Shown piece after piece: positions 8,353 through 15,256 of a stretch of 21,747 nucleotides of DNA. The notes beneath the pieces are model-generated. The model saw only the letters and a program-made list of their open reading frames with translations, made no database searches and was not told the origin of the DNA. Position numbers and translations under genes: made by a program. The DNA comes from Thiotrichales bacterium (GTDB lineage Bacteria; Pseudomonadota; Gammaproteobacteria; J044): contig JANTGN010000020.1 in assembly GCA_024762895.1 (NCBI GenBank), positions 1 through 21,747 on the forward strand, in the 5' to 3' direction. Every line of letters starts with the position of its first letter. Position 1 is the first letter of the stretch.

Positions 8353-10115
8353 TGGCCGTGGCTCCTCAAAGAAAACGTGTGAGGCTGGGTGACCTGTTGG
8401 TTGATCAGGGACTGATTACCGAAGACCAGCTTCAACTGGCCCTGGCCGAGCAACGCAAGCTGGGTATGAAACTGGGTCGTACCCTGGTTGAGATCGGTCT
8501 GACCACCGAGAACGAGATACTCGAGGCACTGTCCAGTCAGTTACATATCCCCCTGATTGATCTACGCCATTTTGATTTCAAGGCGGAACTGGTTCGTCTG
8601 CTGCCCGAGACTATGGCACGTCGTTATCGCGCCATTATCCTCGATAAACAGGGTGATGAGATTCAGATCGGTATGGCCGATCCGACGGATCTGTTTGCCT
8701 ATGATGAGATAGACCGCCTCCTCAAGGGCCGAATGAAACTGGCGGTAGTGCGCGAGGCCGATCTTCTAAAGGCCTTTGATCTGGTTTATCGCCGCACCGA
8801 TGAGATCAGTAATCTGGCCGAGGAGCTAGGCCAGGAACTCAGCGTTGGTCGGGCAGAATTAAACCGGGTGCTTCATGAAGAAGAAGTCGCCGATACCCCG
8901 GTCGATAAACTCCTGCACAGCATGTTTGAAGATGCCGTCCAGGTCGGTGCATCGGATATACATATAGAGCCCGATGAGACCGTGCTACGTATACGCCAAC
9001 GCGTGGACGGTGTGCTGCATGAGCAGGTCATGAATGAGGTCAGCATCGGACCGGCCATGGTCATCAAGATCAAACTGATGGCGGGCCTGAATATCTCCGA
9101 AAAACGTCTGCCGCAGGATGGGCGTTTTCATATGAAGATCAAGGGCAGGGAGTTTGATGTTCGTATATCCACCATGCCGGTACAGTTCGGTGAATCAGTG
9201 GTCATGCGTCTGCTGGATCAGTCCAGTAATATCCTGAACCTGAACCAGTTGGGTATGCCGAAAACAGTTCAGGGTAAATTCCAGTCCGTCTTAAGGCATC
9301 CGCATGGCCTGGTGCTGGTTACCGGGCCTACCGGTAGTGGTAAGACCACCACACTGTATGCCGCGCTTAGCGAACTGAACAACGCAGAAAAGAAGATCAT
9401 TACCGTAGAAGACCCGGTGGAGTATCGTCTTCCACGAATCAGCCAGGTCCAGGTCAAGCCAAAGATCGGTCTGACCTTTGCTAGTGTCCTGCGTTCGGCA
9501 CTGCGTCAGGACCCCGACATCGTTCTGGTCGGTGAGATCCGTGACCAGGAAACCACCGAGATCGCACTCCGTGCCGCATTGACTGGCCACATGGTGCTTT
9601 CCACCCTGCATACCAATGATGCCATCAGTAGTATCGACCGACTCATGGATATGGGCATCCAGCCCTATATGATCGCGGCATCGCTGCGTGCCGTTATTGC
9701 ACAACGTTTGGTCCGCCGTATCTGTGAAAGTTGTGCGGAACCCTATGAACCCGATGCTCAGGAGCTCGCCTGGCTGGCCTCGGTAAGCGAGAATCCGGAA
9801 GGGCTGCAACTGCAAAAAGGCGGAGGTTGTTCGCATTGTAATAACACGGGTTATCACGGTCGTATTGGTGTGTACGAATACATGGAAATGAACCGGGTCA
9901 TGATCAATGCCCTGCGTGCCCAGGACTCCATTGCCTTTGCCGAGATGGCCAAACAGAATGAGGCCTACCAGTCCCTGCTGGAAACCTCCATGGACTATGC
10001 GCGACAGGGAGTGACCACCCTGGAAGAAGTCATCCGTGTCGTGGGTGAGGTAGAGGAAGAAGTGTCCACTATCGAAGCCGTTGCAGAACCCGAACACGAG
10101 TTAGTTGCCGAGTGA
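8352..10115 (+). CDS. mshE: MSHA extension ATPase MshE (c-di-GMP-binding GspE family)
   Basis: A 587-residue hexameric ATPase that powers pilus extension. The N-terminal MshEN domain carries two consecutive 24-residue RLG...L...L...Q motifs at residues 11-34 and 40-63, separated by five residues; this spacing is what MshEN uses to bind cyclic-di-GMP. The GspE core has Walker A GPTGSGKT (325-332), Walker B with DIVLVGEIRD (389-398) and the histidine box TGHMVLSTLHTN. A tetracysteine zinc motif is formed by CESC (458-461) and CSHC (493-496). All catalytic residues appear intact, so it should be an active motor regulated by cyclic-di-GMP. It overlaps both neighbours; mshG, the membrane protein it drives, starts inside its last codons. 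Confidence 0.97.
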   Translation: MAVAPQRKRVRLGDLLVDQGLITEDQLQLALAEQRKLGMKLGRTLVEIGLTTENEILEALSSQLHIPLIDLRHFDFKAELVRLLPETMARRYRAIILDKQGDEIQIGMADPTDLFAYDEIDRLLKGRMKLAVVREADLLKAFDLVYRRTDEISNLAEELGQELSVGRAELNRVLHEEEVADTPVDKLLHSMFEDAVQVGASDIHIEPDETVLRIRQRVDGVLHEQVMNEVSIGPAMVIKIKLMAGLNISEKRLPQDGRFHMKIKGREFDVRISTMPVQFGESVVMRLLDQSSNILNLNQLGMPKTVQGKFQSVLRHPHGLVLVTGPTGSGKTTTLYAALSELNNAEKKIITVEDPVEYRLPRISQVQVKPKIGLTFASVLRSALRQDPDIVLVGEIRDQETTEIALRAALTGHMVLSTLHTNDAISSIDRLMDMGIQPYMIAASLRAVIAQRLVRRICESCAEPYEPDAQELAWLASVSENPEGLQLQKGGGCSHCNNTGYHGRIGVYEYMEMNRVMINALRAQDSIAFAEMAKQNEAYQSLLETSMDYARQGVTTLEEVIRVVGEVEEEVSTIEAVAEPEHELVAE

Positions 10116-11338
10116 GTCATTATTCCTACAAGGCCAGGGATGCCAATGGCCAGATGAGAGAAGGAACCATAGAAGCCGATACCGCTGCTGCCGTGGCCGA
10201 TGACCTGATGGCTCGTTCGCTAACCCCGCTCTCCATTGAAGAAACAGCGGGTGAAAAAGGGGCGGGAACCGATCCCCTCGAGGCCCTTAACCGGCACTTG
10301 AATAAACCGGGCCGTGCCGAGCTCATCCTGTTTTCAAGGCAGATGCATTCTCTGACCAAGGCGGGTATACCCATTATTACCGGACTTAACCGCCTGGCTG
10401 AATCCACTTCAAACGAACAACTGGCGGAGATCATTGATGACATCGTGGATGATCTCGAGTCGGGCCGTGACCTGGCAGCGGCCATGGCCAAGTATGAAGA
10501 TGTATTTGGCGGCCTGTATATCAGCATGATCCGTATCGGTGAACAGACCGGTCGTATCGATGAATCCTTTTATCGGATGTATGAATACCTGGAGCGTGAT
10601 GATAATACCCTGAGGCAGATTAAATCCGCCGTTCGTTACCCAGCATTTGTTCTAATCGCTATTGCCATCGCAGTGGCTATTATCATGGTGTTTGTCATTC
10701 CCAAGTTTTCCGCTATCTACGATTCATTCAAGATCGAACTGCCCCTGGCCACACGCATCATCATCGGTACCTCTAATTTTGTGTCGGAATATTGGCTAAT
10801 CGTTTTTGGTTTAGTTATTGGTGGGTTTTTTGCCTTTCGTTATTACATCAATACCACGGATGGCCAAATGTGGTGGGATGAAAAAAAGCTTAAGTTTCCA
10901 GTTGTTGGTGACATCATTCTGCGTGGTACCCTGGCCCGTTTTGCCGGCGCCTTTGCCATGACCTACCGCTCCGGGCTGCCCATCACCGAGGGTATGAATA
11001 TCGTATCCAGGGCCGTAGACAATGTGTATATCGGAAAGAAGATTCAGGGGATGCGTGAGGGCATCGAGCGGGGTGAGAGCCTGACTAATGTCTCTATAAC
11101 ATCGCGTGTTTTTACTTCCCTGGTGATTCAGATGATTGTGGTTGGAGAAGAGACTGGTCAACTTGAAGACATGCTCGAGGAAGTATCAGGCTTTTATGAA
11201 CGTGAGGTGGAATACGATGTGCAACGTCTTTCAAGCCTGATTGAACCCTTGCTCACTGTAGCCATTGGTGTGCTAGTCCTGATACTCGCCTTGGGAGTCT
11301 TTCTGCCCATGTGGGATTTGGTCAAGGCGGCCCAATAA
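10112..11338 (+). CDS. mshG: MSHA inner-membrane platform protein MshG (GspF/PilC-like)
   Basis: A 408-residue polytopic protein with two GspF domains, the platform rotated by the MshE motor to feed pilins into the fibre. The start YSYKARDANGQMREG is the standard opening of the family. The first domain holds FSRQMHSLTKAGIPI and the second FAGAFAMTYRSGLPITEGM, each followed by an EQTGR or EETGQ turn. Membrane helices are at about residues 178-199, 224-245 and 380-402. Translation starts at GTG (10112), overlapping the mshE stop. Length and architecture are normal. Confidence 0.96.
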   Translation: MSHYSYKARDANGQMREGTIEADTAAAVADDLMARSLTPLSIEETAGEKGAGTDPLEALNRHLNKPGRAELILFSRQMHSLTKAGIPIITGLNRLAESTSNEQLAEIIDDIVDDLESGRDLAAAMAKYEDVFGGLYISMIRIGEQTGRIDESFYRMYEYLERDDNTLRQIKSAVRYPAFVLIAIAIAVAIIMVFVIPKFSAIYDSFKIELPLATRIIIGTSNFVSEYWLIVFGLVIGGFFAFRYYINTTDGQMWWDEKKLKFPVVGDIILRGTLARFAGAFAMTYRSGLPITEGMNIVSRAVDNVYIGKKIQGMREGIERGESLTNVSITSRVFTSLVIQMIVVGEETGQLEDMLEEVSGFYEREVEYDVQRLSSLIEPLLTVAIGVLVLILALGVFLPMWDLVKAAQ

Positions 11339-11375
11339 AATGCTTCTAGCTGATGTTAGGGGGACAGCGTTGAGC

Positions 11376-11933
11376 ATGCAGTACCAGATCAAAATGGCTC
11401 AAAATCAGCGTGGCATGGGTCTCCTGGAGGCAGTATTAATAGGAGTTTTGATCAGTGTCCTCATGGTTGTATTTATGGGACGTATTTTGAATTTATCGTT
11501 AGCGGTTGAGCGAGAGGCAATGCAGCAAACAGTGATCAATCTGAATAGTGCCTTAAATATCGAGGCCCTGACTTTAATTGTTCAAAACAATCAGGAGGCT
11601 ATAGCTGCATGGGAGGGAGAAAATCCAATGAAATTACTAAATCCTCCACCCATACAATATAAGGGAAGTTTTCCTGAGGCCGATGCGCGTAAGCAGACCC
11701 CGGGCAGTTGGTTTTTTGATGAGGGGCAATCCATGTTGATTTACCGGATCAATAATATAGAACAGTTTGCAGGTGGGCGAGCAATACCTGAGCGGGTTCG
11801 TTTTCGTGTTGAAGCAGTTTTTAATGATTATAACAATGATGGAATTAAGAGCGCAGATGAACGTTATAGTGGTCTTAGGTTAAAGGCACTGGATCAATAT
11901 CAGTGGCTTTCAAAAATCGATGCGCCGGGATAG
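11376..11933 (+). CDS. Pilin-like protein at the mshF/mshB position
   Basis: From the ATG at 11376 the product is 185 residues. It has a type IV prepilin-like N-terminus: a polar leader ending QNQRG, then MGLLEAVLIGVLISVLMVVFM, with Glu at position +5 and a hydrophobic helix. The residue after the likely cleavage site is Met rather than Phe. The rest includes PGSWFFDEGQSMLIYRINN and an Asp/Asn-rich loop (NDYNNDGIKSADE) that resembles a calcium-binding turn. It occupies the place of mshF/mshB between mshG and mshA but I cannot assign it to either. Alternative starts are ATG 11340 (longer leader, weak ribosome site) and TTG 11370, which has AGGGGGA at ideal spacing. Probably a minor pilin. Base composition is lower in GC than in mshG. 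Confidence 0.75.
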   Translation: MQYQIKMAQNQRGMGLLEAVLIGVLISVLMVVFMGRILNLSLAVEREAMQQTVINLNSALNIEALTLIVQNNQEAIAAWEGENPMKLLNPPPIQYKGSFPEADARKQTPGSWFFDEGQSMLIYRINNIEQFAGGRAIPERVRFRVEAVFNDYNNDGIKSADERYSGLRLKALDQYQWLSKIDAPG

Positions 11934-11939
11934 CGGTCA

Positions 11940-12566
11940 ATGACTAGCTTAGAAACTTTTTGGCAAATATTTGGGGATGTATTGGTTGCCATATGGTTTG
12001 GCCTAACGCTCCTTACTGCAACACTAGGCGTCTGGGCAATCCTTTTTCCCAAAACTTTCGTTCATTTTAATCAAAAATTAAGTTTGTGGATTAGTCTTGA
12101 AAAGGTTGATCTTAAAAGAGAAAAATCAGTTGCCATTGAGCGGCCATTTTATCGTTACCATGTAGTGACTGGATTGATTCTTATCATTGCCGCAATCTTC
12201 GTATTGTATGAAGTGGCATTTAAATTAAATTCTAGTGCGATTGAAGCGGCTTTATTTGTTGGTTCTGATGTTGAAAATATCTGGATAGGCATTCTTCTTG
12301 ATGCCGCTTTTGGCTGGATTTATATATCAGGCGCGATCGCGTTAGTGATTGGTGCTTTAGTTGTAATACGCCCCAGTTATTTAAAAGGTATTGAGCATCG
12401 CATGAATTACTGGGTAGAAACAGAAAAATATGGCCATTCTTTGGATAAAAAGCACCAAATATTGGACGAATGGGTAACTAAGAACCCAAGGATCTTTGGC
12501 ATAATCAGTCTATTAGGTAGTGCAATTGTAGCTTGGAGTCTTTTTCAATTTGGCTACCTTGCCTGA
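11940..12566 (+). CDS. Unrecognised four-helix membrane protein with internal duplication
   Basis: I do not recognise this 208-residue protein. It has four hydrophobic helices (about residues 11-36, 75-93, 114-143 and 186-205). The two halves resemble each other: the block ILFPKTFVHFNQKLSLWISLEK (within 34-55) matches VIRPSYLKGIEHRMNYWVETEK (within 142-163) at a constant offset of 108, sharing Pro, Trp and a final Glu-Lys, and the Gly before the second helix of each half aligns after one gap. It therefore looks like a tandem pair of two-helix units joined by charged cytoplasmic loops. It begins 6 bases after the pilin-like gene, so it is probably co-transcribed. The region is AT-rich (15 G/C in 60 bases at 12061-12120). 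Its place just before the major pilin suggests a pilus-related role, but none is shown. Confidence 0.8.
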   Translation: MTSLETFWQIFGDVLVAIWFGLTLLTATLGVWAILFPKTFVHFNQKLSLWISLEKVDLKREKSVAIERPFYRYHVVTGLILIIAAIFVLYEVAFKLNSSAIEAALFVGSDVENIWIGILLDAAFGWIYISGAIALVIGALVVIRPSYLKGIEHRMNYWVETEKYGHSLDKKHQILDEWVTKNPRIFGIISLLGSAIVAWSLFQFGYLA

Positions 12567-12571
12567 ACAGA

Positions 12572-12589
12572 TTTGGGCACAAGCCCAAA
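12572..12589 (+). repeat. Short inverted repeat after the four-helix gene
   Basis: TTTGGGC (12572-12578) and GCCCAAA (12583-12589) form a perfect 7-bp stem with an ACAA loop, starting six bases after the upstream stop codon. No run of T follows, so it would be at best a weak terminator. It might instead be an mRNA 3'-end stabiliser or processing site separating the upstream genes from mshA. Confidence 0.45.
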
Positions 12590-12615
12590 CCTCGGTGTTG
12601 CGACGTCGAGTGACA

Positions 12616-12629
12616 GAGACCGCGGTCTC
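12616..12629. promoter_or_regulatory. 14-bp perfect palindrome upstream of mshA
   Basis: GAGACCGCGGTCTC is its own reverse complement. It lies 25 bases upstream of the mshA start and just ahead of an AT-rich stretch and the ribosome site AGAGGTG (12641-12647). It could be a dimeric repressor or activator site, or a small 5' hairpin that protects the pilin mRNA. Which of these applies cannot be decided from sequence. Confidence 0.4.
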
Positions 12630-12654
12630 ATTATTATTAAAGAGGTGATTTATT

Positions 12655-13026
12655 ATGAAAAAGCAACAAGCAGGTTTTACCCTGATCGAACTGGTAGTCG
12701 TTATCGTACTGCTGGGTATCCTTGGCGCAGCGGCTACTGCAAGATTTCAGGATCTTTCGGCAGAAGCAAATGCCGCAGCTTTAACAGCTGTAGCATCTGA
12801 AATCCAGAGTGGCTCGGCTATCAATTTCGCGAAGCGTTCAATCACACCAACTGCTGGATTTGCAATAGATAATTGTGATGATTCAGCATCGTTGATGCAA
12901 ACTGGCTCACTCCCAGCCGGTTATACTGTTGCAGCCGCCGCGTGTGCTGCAGGATCAGCAACTTGTACACTGACACAAACATCAACTACCAATACCACTA
13001 CTTTTAACTTAATTTGTATACCGTAG
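12655..13026 (+). CDS. mshA: MSHA major pilin MshA
   Basis: A 123-residue type IVa prepilin. The six-residue basic leader ends in Gly7 (KKQQAG), followed by FTLIELVVVIVLLGILGAAA: Phe+1 and Glu+5 of the mature protein are present, and the helix that packs in the fibre core is intact. Four cysteines (74, 97, 104, 121) could make two disulfides. At about 116 mature residues it is short for an MshA pilin. It is called major pilin from its position, its strong ribosome site (AGAGGTG, seven bases before ATG), the 88-base upstream gap and the hairpin directly downstream. Processing needs a prepilin peptidase encoded elsewhere. Low GC compared with the motor genes. Confidence 0.88.
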   Translation: MKKQQAGFTLIELVVVIVLLGILGAAATARFQDLSAEANAAALTAVASEIQSGSAINFAKRSITPTAGFAIDNCDDSASLMQTGSLPAGYTVAAAACAAGSATCTLTQTSTTNTTTFNLICIP

Positions 13027-13030
13027 CTCG

Positions 13031-13061
13031 TATTAGGGGCAGCTTGGTGCTGCCCCTAATA
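13031..13061 (+). terminator. Perfect hairpin downstream of mshA, probable partial terminator
   Basis: A 13-bp perfect stem (TATTAGGGGCAGC at 13031-13043, GCTGCCCCTAATA at 13049-13061) with a TTGGT loop begins four bases after the mshA stop codon. It is followed by TTTTATG, a short and imperfect T-run. It should attenuate transcription into the minor pilins, protect the mshA mRNA 3' end, or both. The next gene begins only four bases after the stem. Confidence 0.75.
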
Positions 13062-13065
13062 TTTT

Positions 13066-13545
13066 ATGTCTAGACCAACAATGAGTAAGCGAACCCTGGA
13101 TGGATTTAGTCTCGTTGAATTGTTGGTGATTGTAGTCTTAATCAGTATATTGTCTATTGCCGTATTACCTGCGCTTTTTAACAAATCAAATTTCGATGAA
13201 GCAGGTTTTCATCTCGATCTTATAAGTGCCATTCGATACGCACAAAAAAATGCTATTGCTACCGGTTGTGATGTGCAGGCTACAATCTCAGCTGCTACTC
13301 GCAGCTATGCACTGAACTACCGTACCGGTGGTACCAATACCAGCTGTGGTTCAGGTGCTTTTACAGATCCTGTACCCCATCCACAGGGGCAAGGGAACTT
13401 TGCAGGCACCGCTTCTGCAGATGTATCTATCAGCAATGACCTGACCGTTGTTTATAGTAGTTCAGGAAGTCCCAGTAGTGGTGGCACGGTATCAGTAGGG
13501 TCAAAGACCATAACCGTGGAGCCCCTAACCGGTTATGTACATTAA
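13066..13545 (+). CDS. mshC: Minor pilin MshC
   Basis: A 159-residue prepilin with a leader ending in LDG and mature start FSLVELLVIVVLISILSIAV, with Glu+5 present. The next segment, FHLDLISAIRYAQKNAIATGCDV, is typical of GspH/FimT-type minor pilins and of MshC. Two starts are possible: ATG 13066, four bases after the hairpin, or ATG 13081, which gives a compact leader (MSKRTLDG). Neither has a visible ribosome-binding site, so expression may be deliberately low. Its 3' end overlaps mshD by 11 bases. Minor pilins of this class initiate fibre assembly or sit at the tip. Confidence 0.85.
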   Translation: MSRPTMSKRTLDGFSLVELLVIVVLISILSIAVLPALFNKSNFDEAGFHLDLISAIRYAQKNAIATGCDVQATISAATRSYALNYRTGGTNTSCGSGAFTDPVPHPQGQGNFAGTASADVSISNDLTVVYSSSGSPSSGGTVSVGSKTITVEPLTGYVH

Positions 13546-13993
13546 ACAAAACAATGTAATCCGAATTCAGTCAGGTTTCTCACTGATTGAATTGATCGTT
13601 ACGATTGTTATTCTGGCTATTGCCGTCAGTGCTTTTATGATGATTGTCGGTGATTCGGTATCTCGTAGTGCCGATCCCATGTTACGCACCCAGGCCTCTG
13701 CCATTGGTCATGCCTATCTCGAAGAAGTCCTTTCCATGCCTTATAACGATCCCGATGGTATAGGTGGAGAGGTGCGTGCTAATTTTGACGATGTCCTGGA
13801 TTACAATGGCCTGAGTGATGCCGGTGCACGGGATATCAATGGCAACCTGATCGCAGCCCTGGCGGCCTATAACATTACGGTGGCAGTATCCGATGCCAAT
13901 ATCTCCGGGCAGACCATGCGGAGGGTGCTGGTGAATGTGACCCAGCCCAATGGTGAGGTCGTTACCATGGTCGGTTATCGGGGTAACTACTGA
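13535..13993 (+). CDS. mshD: Minor pilin MshD
   Basis: A 152-residue prepilin. The leader ends IQSG, followed by FSLIELIVTIVILAIAVSAFM with Glu+5. The segment RTQASAIGHAYLEEVLSMPYNDPDG is the strongest MshD-like signature. It overlaps mshC by 11 bases and shares TGATG with mshO, so the minor-pilin genes are translationally coupled. Base composition returns to the level of the motor genes within this gene. Confidence 0.88.
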   Translation: MYIKQNNVIRIQSGFSLIELIVTIVILAIAVSAFMMIVGDSVSRSADPMLRTQASAIGHAYLEEVLSMPYNDPDGIGGEVRANFDDVLDYNGLSDAGARDINGNLIAALAAYNITVAVSDANISGQTMRRVLVNVTQPNGEVVTMVGYRGNY

Positions 13994-14859
13994 TGACTGC
14001 CAGTTATACATCAAACCGACATCGTGGGTTTACCCTGATCGAATTGCTGGTGGTGATTGTGATTCTGGGGATAGGTGCATCACTGACCCTGGGCTTTATT
14101 ACCAACCCCATTAAGGCCTTTACCGATATGTCGCGTAGAGCGGCCCTGACCGATCAGGCCGATACGGCCCTTTATCGAATGACGCGTGAACTTCGCCAGG
14201 CCCTGCCCAATAGTGTCAGGACTAGCAGTAACGGCACTCGTGTCGCCATCGAGTTCCTGCAGATCCGTACCGCCGGCCGTTATCGCGCCATGGGTGCGGG
14301 TGATGCCATTAATCTCAATCTTCCTACGGATACCTTTGATGTACTGGGTGGCCTGAATTCAGCCGGGGCTATAGTCACCGGTGCTGCTGGTATTAATACC
14401 TGCCTGAATGGATCATCGGATTGTCTGGTGATCTACAACACGGGCACGGCGGCCACTGCCAACAACGCCTACCAGGGTGATAATGTCGCTACGATTACGC
14501 AAGCTAATGCAAGCAGCCTGGGTTTTGATAATGGCGGGGGTAGTGGTGCAGCCTTTCCCCTGGCCTCACCCAGTCAGCGTTTCTATGTCGTGCAGCGCTC
14601 GGTCAGTTTTGTCTGCGACCTGGGCACAGGGCAGTTATTACGGTTTGCGGGTTACGGACTGATGGCAGGCCAGCCCATCAACGATTCGGATTTTGGTGTC
14701 GCGGGTGCCCTGGTTACGGATTCCGTCAATAGCTGTAACTTCACCTATACCCCGGGCACCAACAGCCGCAATGGGGTGGCCGTGCTTAATCTTTCATTGT
14801 CACAGGCGGGCGAGCAGGTCGCATTGCTGGAACAGGTCCATATCTTTAACAGCCCATGA
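13993..14859 (+). CDS. mshO: Minor pilin MshO
   Basis: A 288-residue prepilin of the PulJ-like class. The leader ends in HRG; the mature part starts FTLIELLVVIVILGIGASLT, with Glu+5. The downstream segment RRAALTDQADTALYRMTRELRQALPNSVR is characteristic of MshO/PulJ. Gly/Asn-rich beta segments follow, with cysteines at CLNGSSDC and two later. It lies between mshD and mshP with overlapping start and stop codons on both sides. It is likely part of the tip-initiating complex with MshC, MshD and MshP. Confidence 0.92.
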   Translation: MTASYTSNRHRGFTLIELLVVIVILGIGASLTLGFITNPIKAFTDMSRRAALTDQADTALYRMTRELRQALPNSVRTSSNGTRVAIEFLQIRTAGRYRAMGAGDAINLNLPTDTFDVLGGLNSAGAIVTGAAGINTCLNGSSDCLVIYNTGTAATANNAYQGDNVATITQANASSLGFDNGGGSGAAFPLASPSQRFYVVQRSVSFVCDLGTGQLLRFAGYGLMAGQPINDSDFGVAGALVTDSVNSCNFTYTPGTNSRNGVAVLNLSLSQAGEQVALLEQVHIFNSP

Positions 14860-15254
14860 GATTACCTAAACAACAAACGGGTTTTTCCCTGATTGCAGCG
14901 ATCTTCCTGGTTGCGGTGATCGGCCTGTTGTTGCTGGTATTGTCTCGAACCATCGTGGTTCAGGATCGGGGCAGTTTCCTGAGTGTCATGACCAACCGCG
15001 CCTACTTTGCCGCGCGGGCGGGCCTGGAATGGGGAGCAGCAAACTCGCTGGCCGGCAGCTGTGGCACGCAGACCCTCAACATAGAAGGTATGACGGTTAA
15101 TGTTCAGTGTAATCCCTCGATCGGGGTTTCCGAGGGTGGAGTGACCTATAACATTTATAATCTGACATCGACGGCATCCAGCGGTAGCAAGGCAACCGCA
15201 ACCCTTGTTTCACGCACCCTGGTGGGGCAGGTAACGGATGCGCCCGCGCCCTGA
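14856..15254 (+). CDS. mshP: Minor pilin MshP
   Basis: A 132-residue pilin-like protein. The leader ends in QQTG; the hydrophobic segment FSLIAAIFLVAVIGLLLLVLS follows. Position +5 is Ala rather than Glu, as expected for MshP/PilX/GspK-type pilins that sit at the very tip. The segment NRAYFAARAGLEWGA is the family signature. It ends two bases before the sigma-factor gene, which suggests that gene is read in the same transcript. Confidence 0.9.
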   Translation: MRLPKQQTGFSLIAAIFLVAVIGLLLLVLSRTIVVQDRGSFLSVMTNRAYFAARAGLEWGAANSLAGSCGTQTLNIEGMTVNVQCNPSIGVSEGGVTYNIYNLTSTASSGSKATATLVSRTLVGQVTDAPAP

Positions 15255-15256
15255 GC

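Noticed and set aside
9291..10097. 268-residue antisense open frame opposite mshE
   Set aside because: It lies entirely opposite strongly conserved mshE sequence and shows no recognisable domain; long shadow frames are common in such DNA.
12547..12575. Sigma54 (-24/-12) promoter before mshA
   Set aside because: The GG and GC dinucleotides in TGGCTACCTTGCC are only 7 bases apart instead of 10.
12610..12637. Sigma70-like promoter GTGACA / TATTAT with 16-base spacer containing the 14-bp palindrome, upstream of mshA
   Set aside because: The predicted transcription start, near 12644, would fall inside the AGAGGTG ribosome site, so the mRNA would lack most of it. The match is probably chance in AT-rich DNA.
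12573..12800. 75-residue open frame upstream of and overlapping mshA
   Set aside because: It reads mshA in another frame, and the pilin signature is only in the mshA frame, which also has the good ribosome site.
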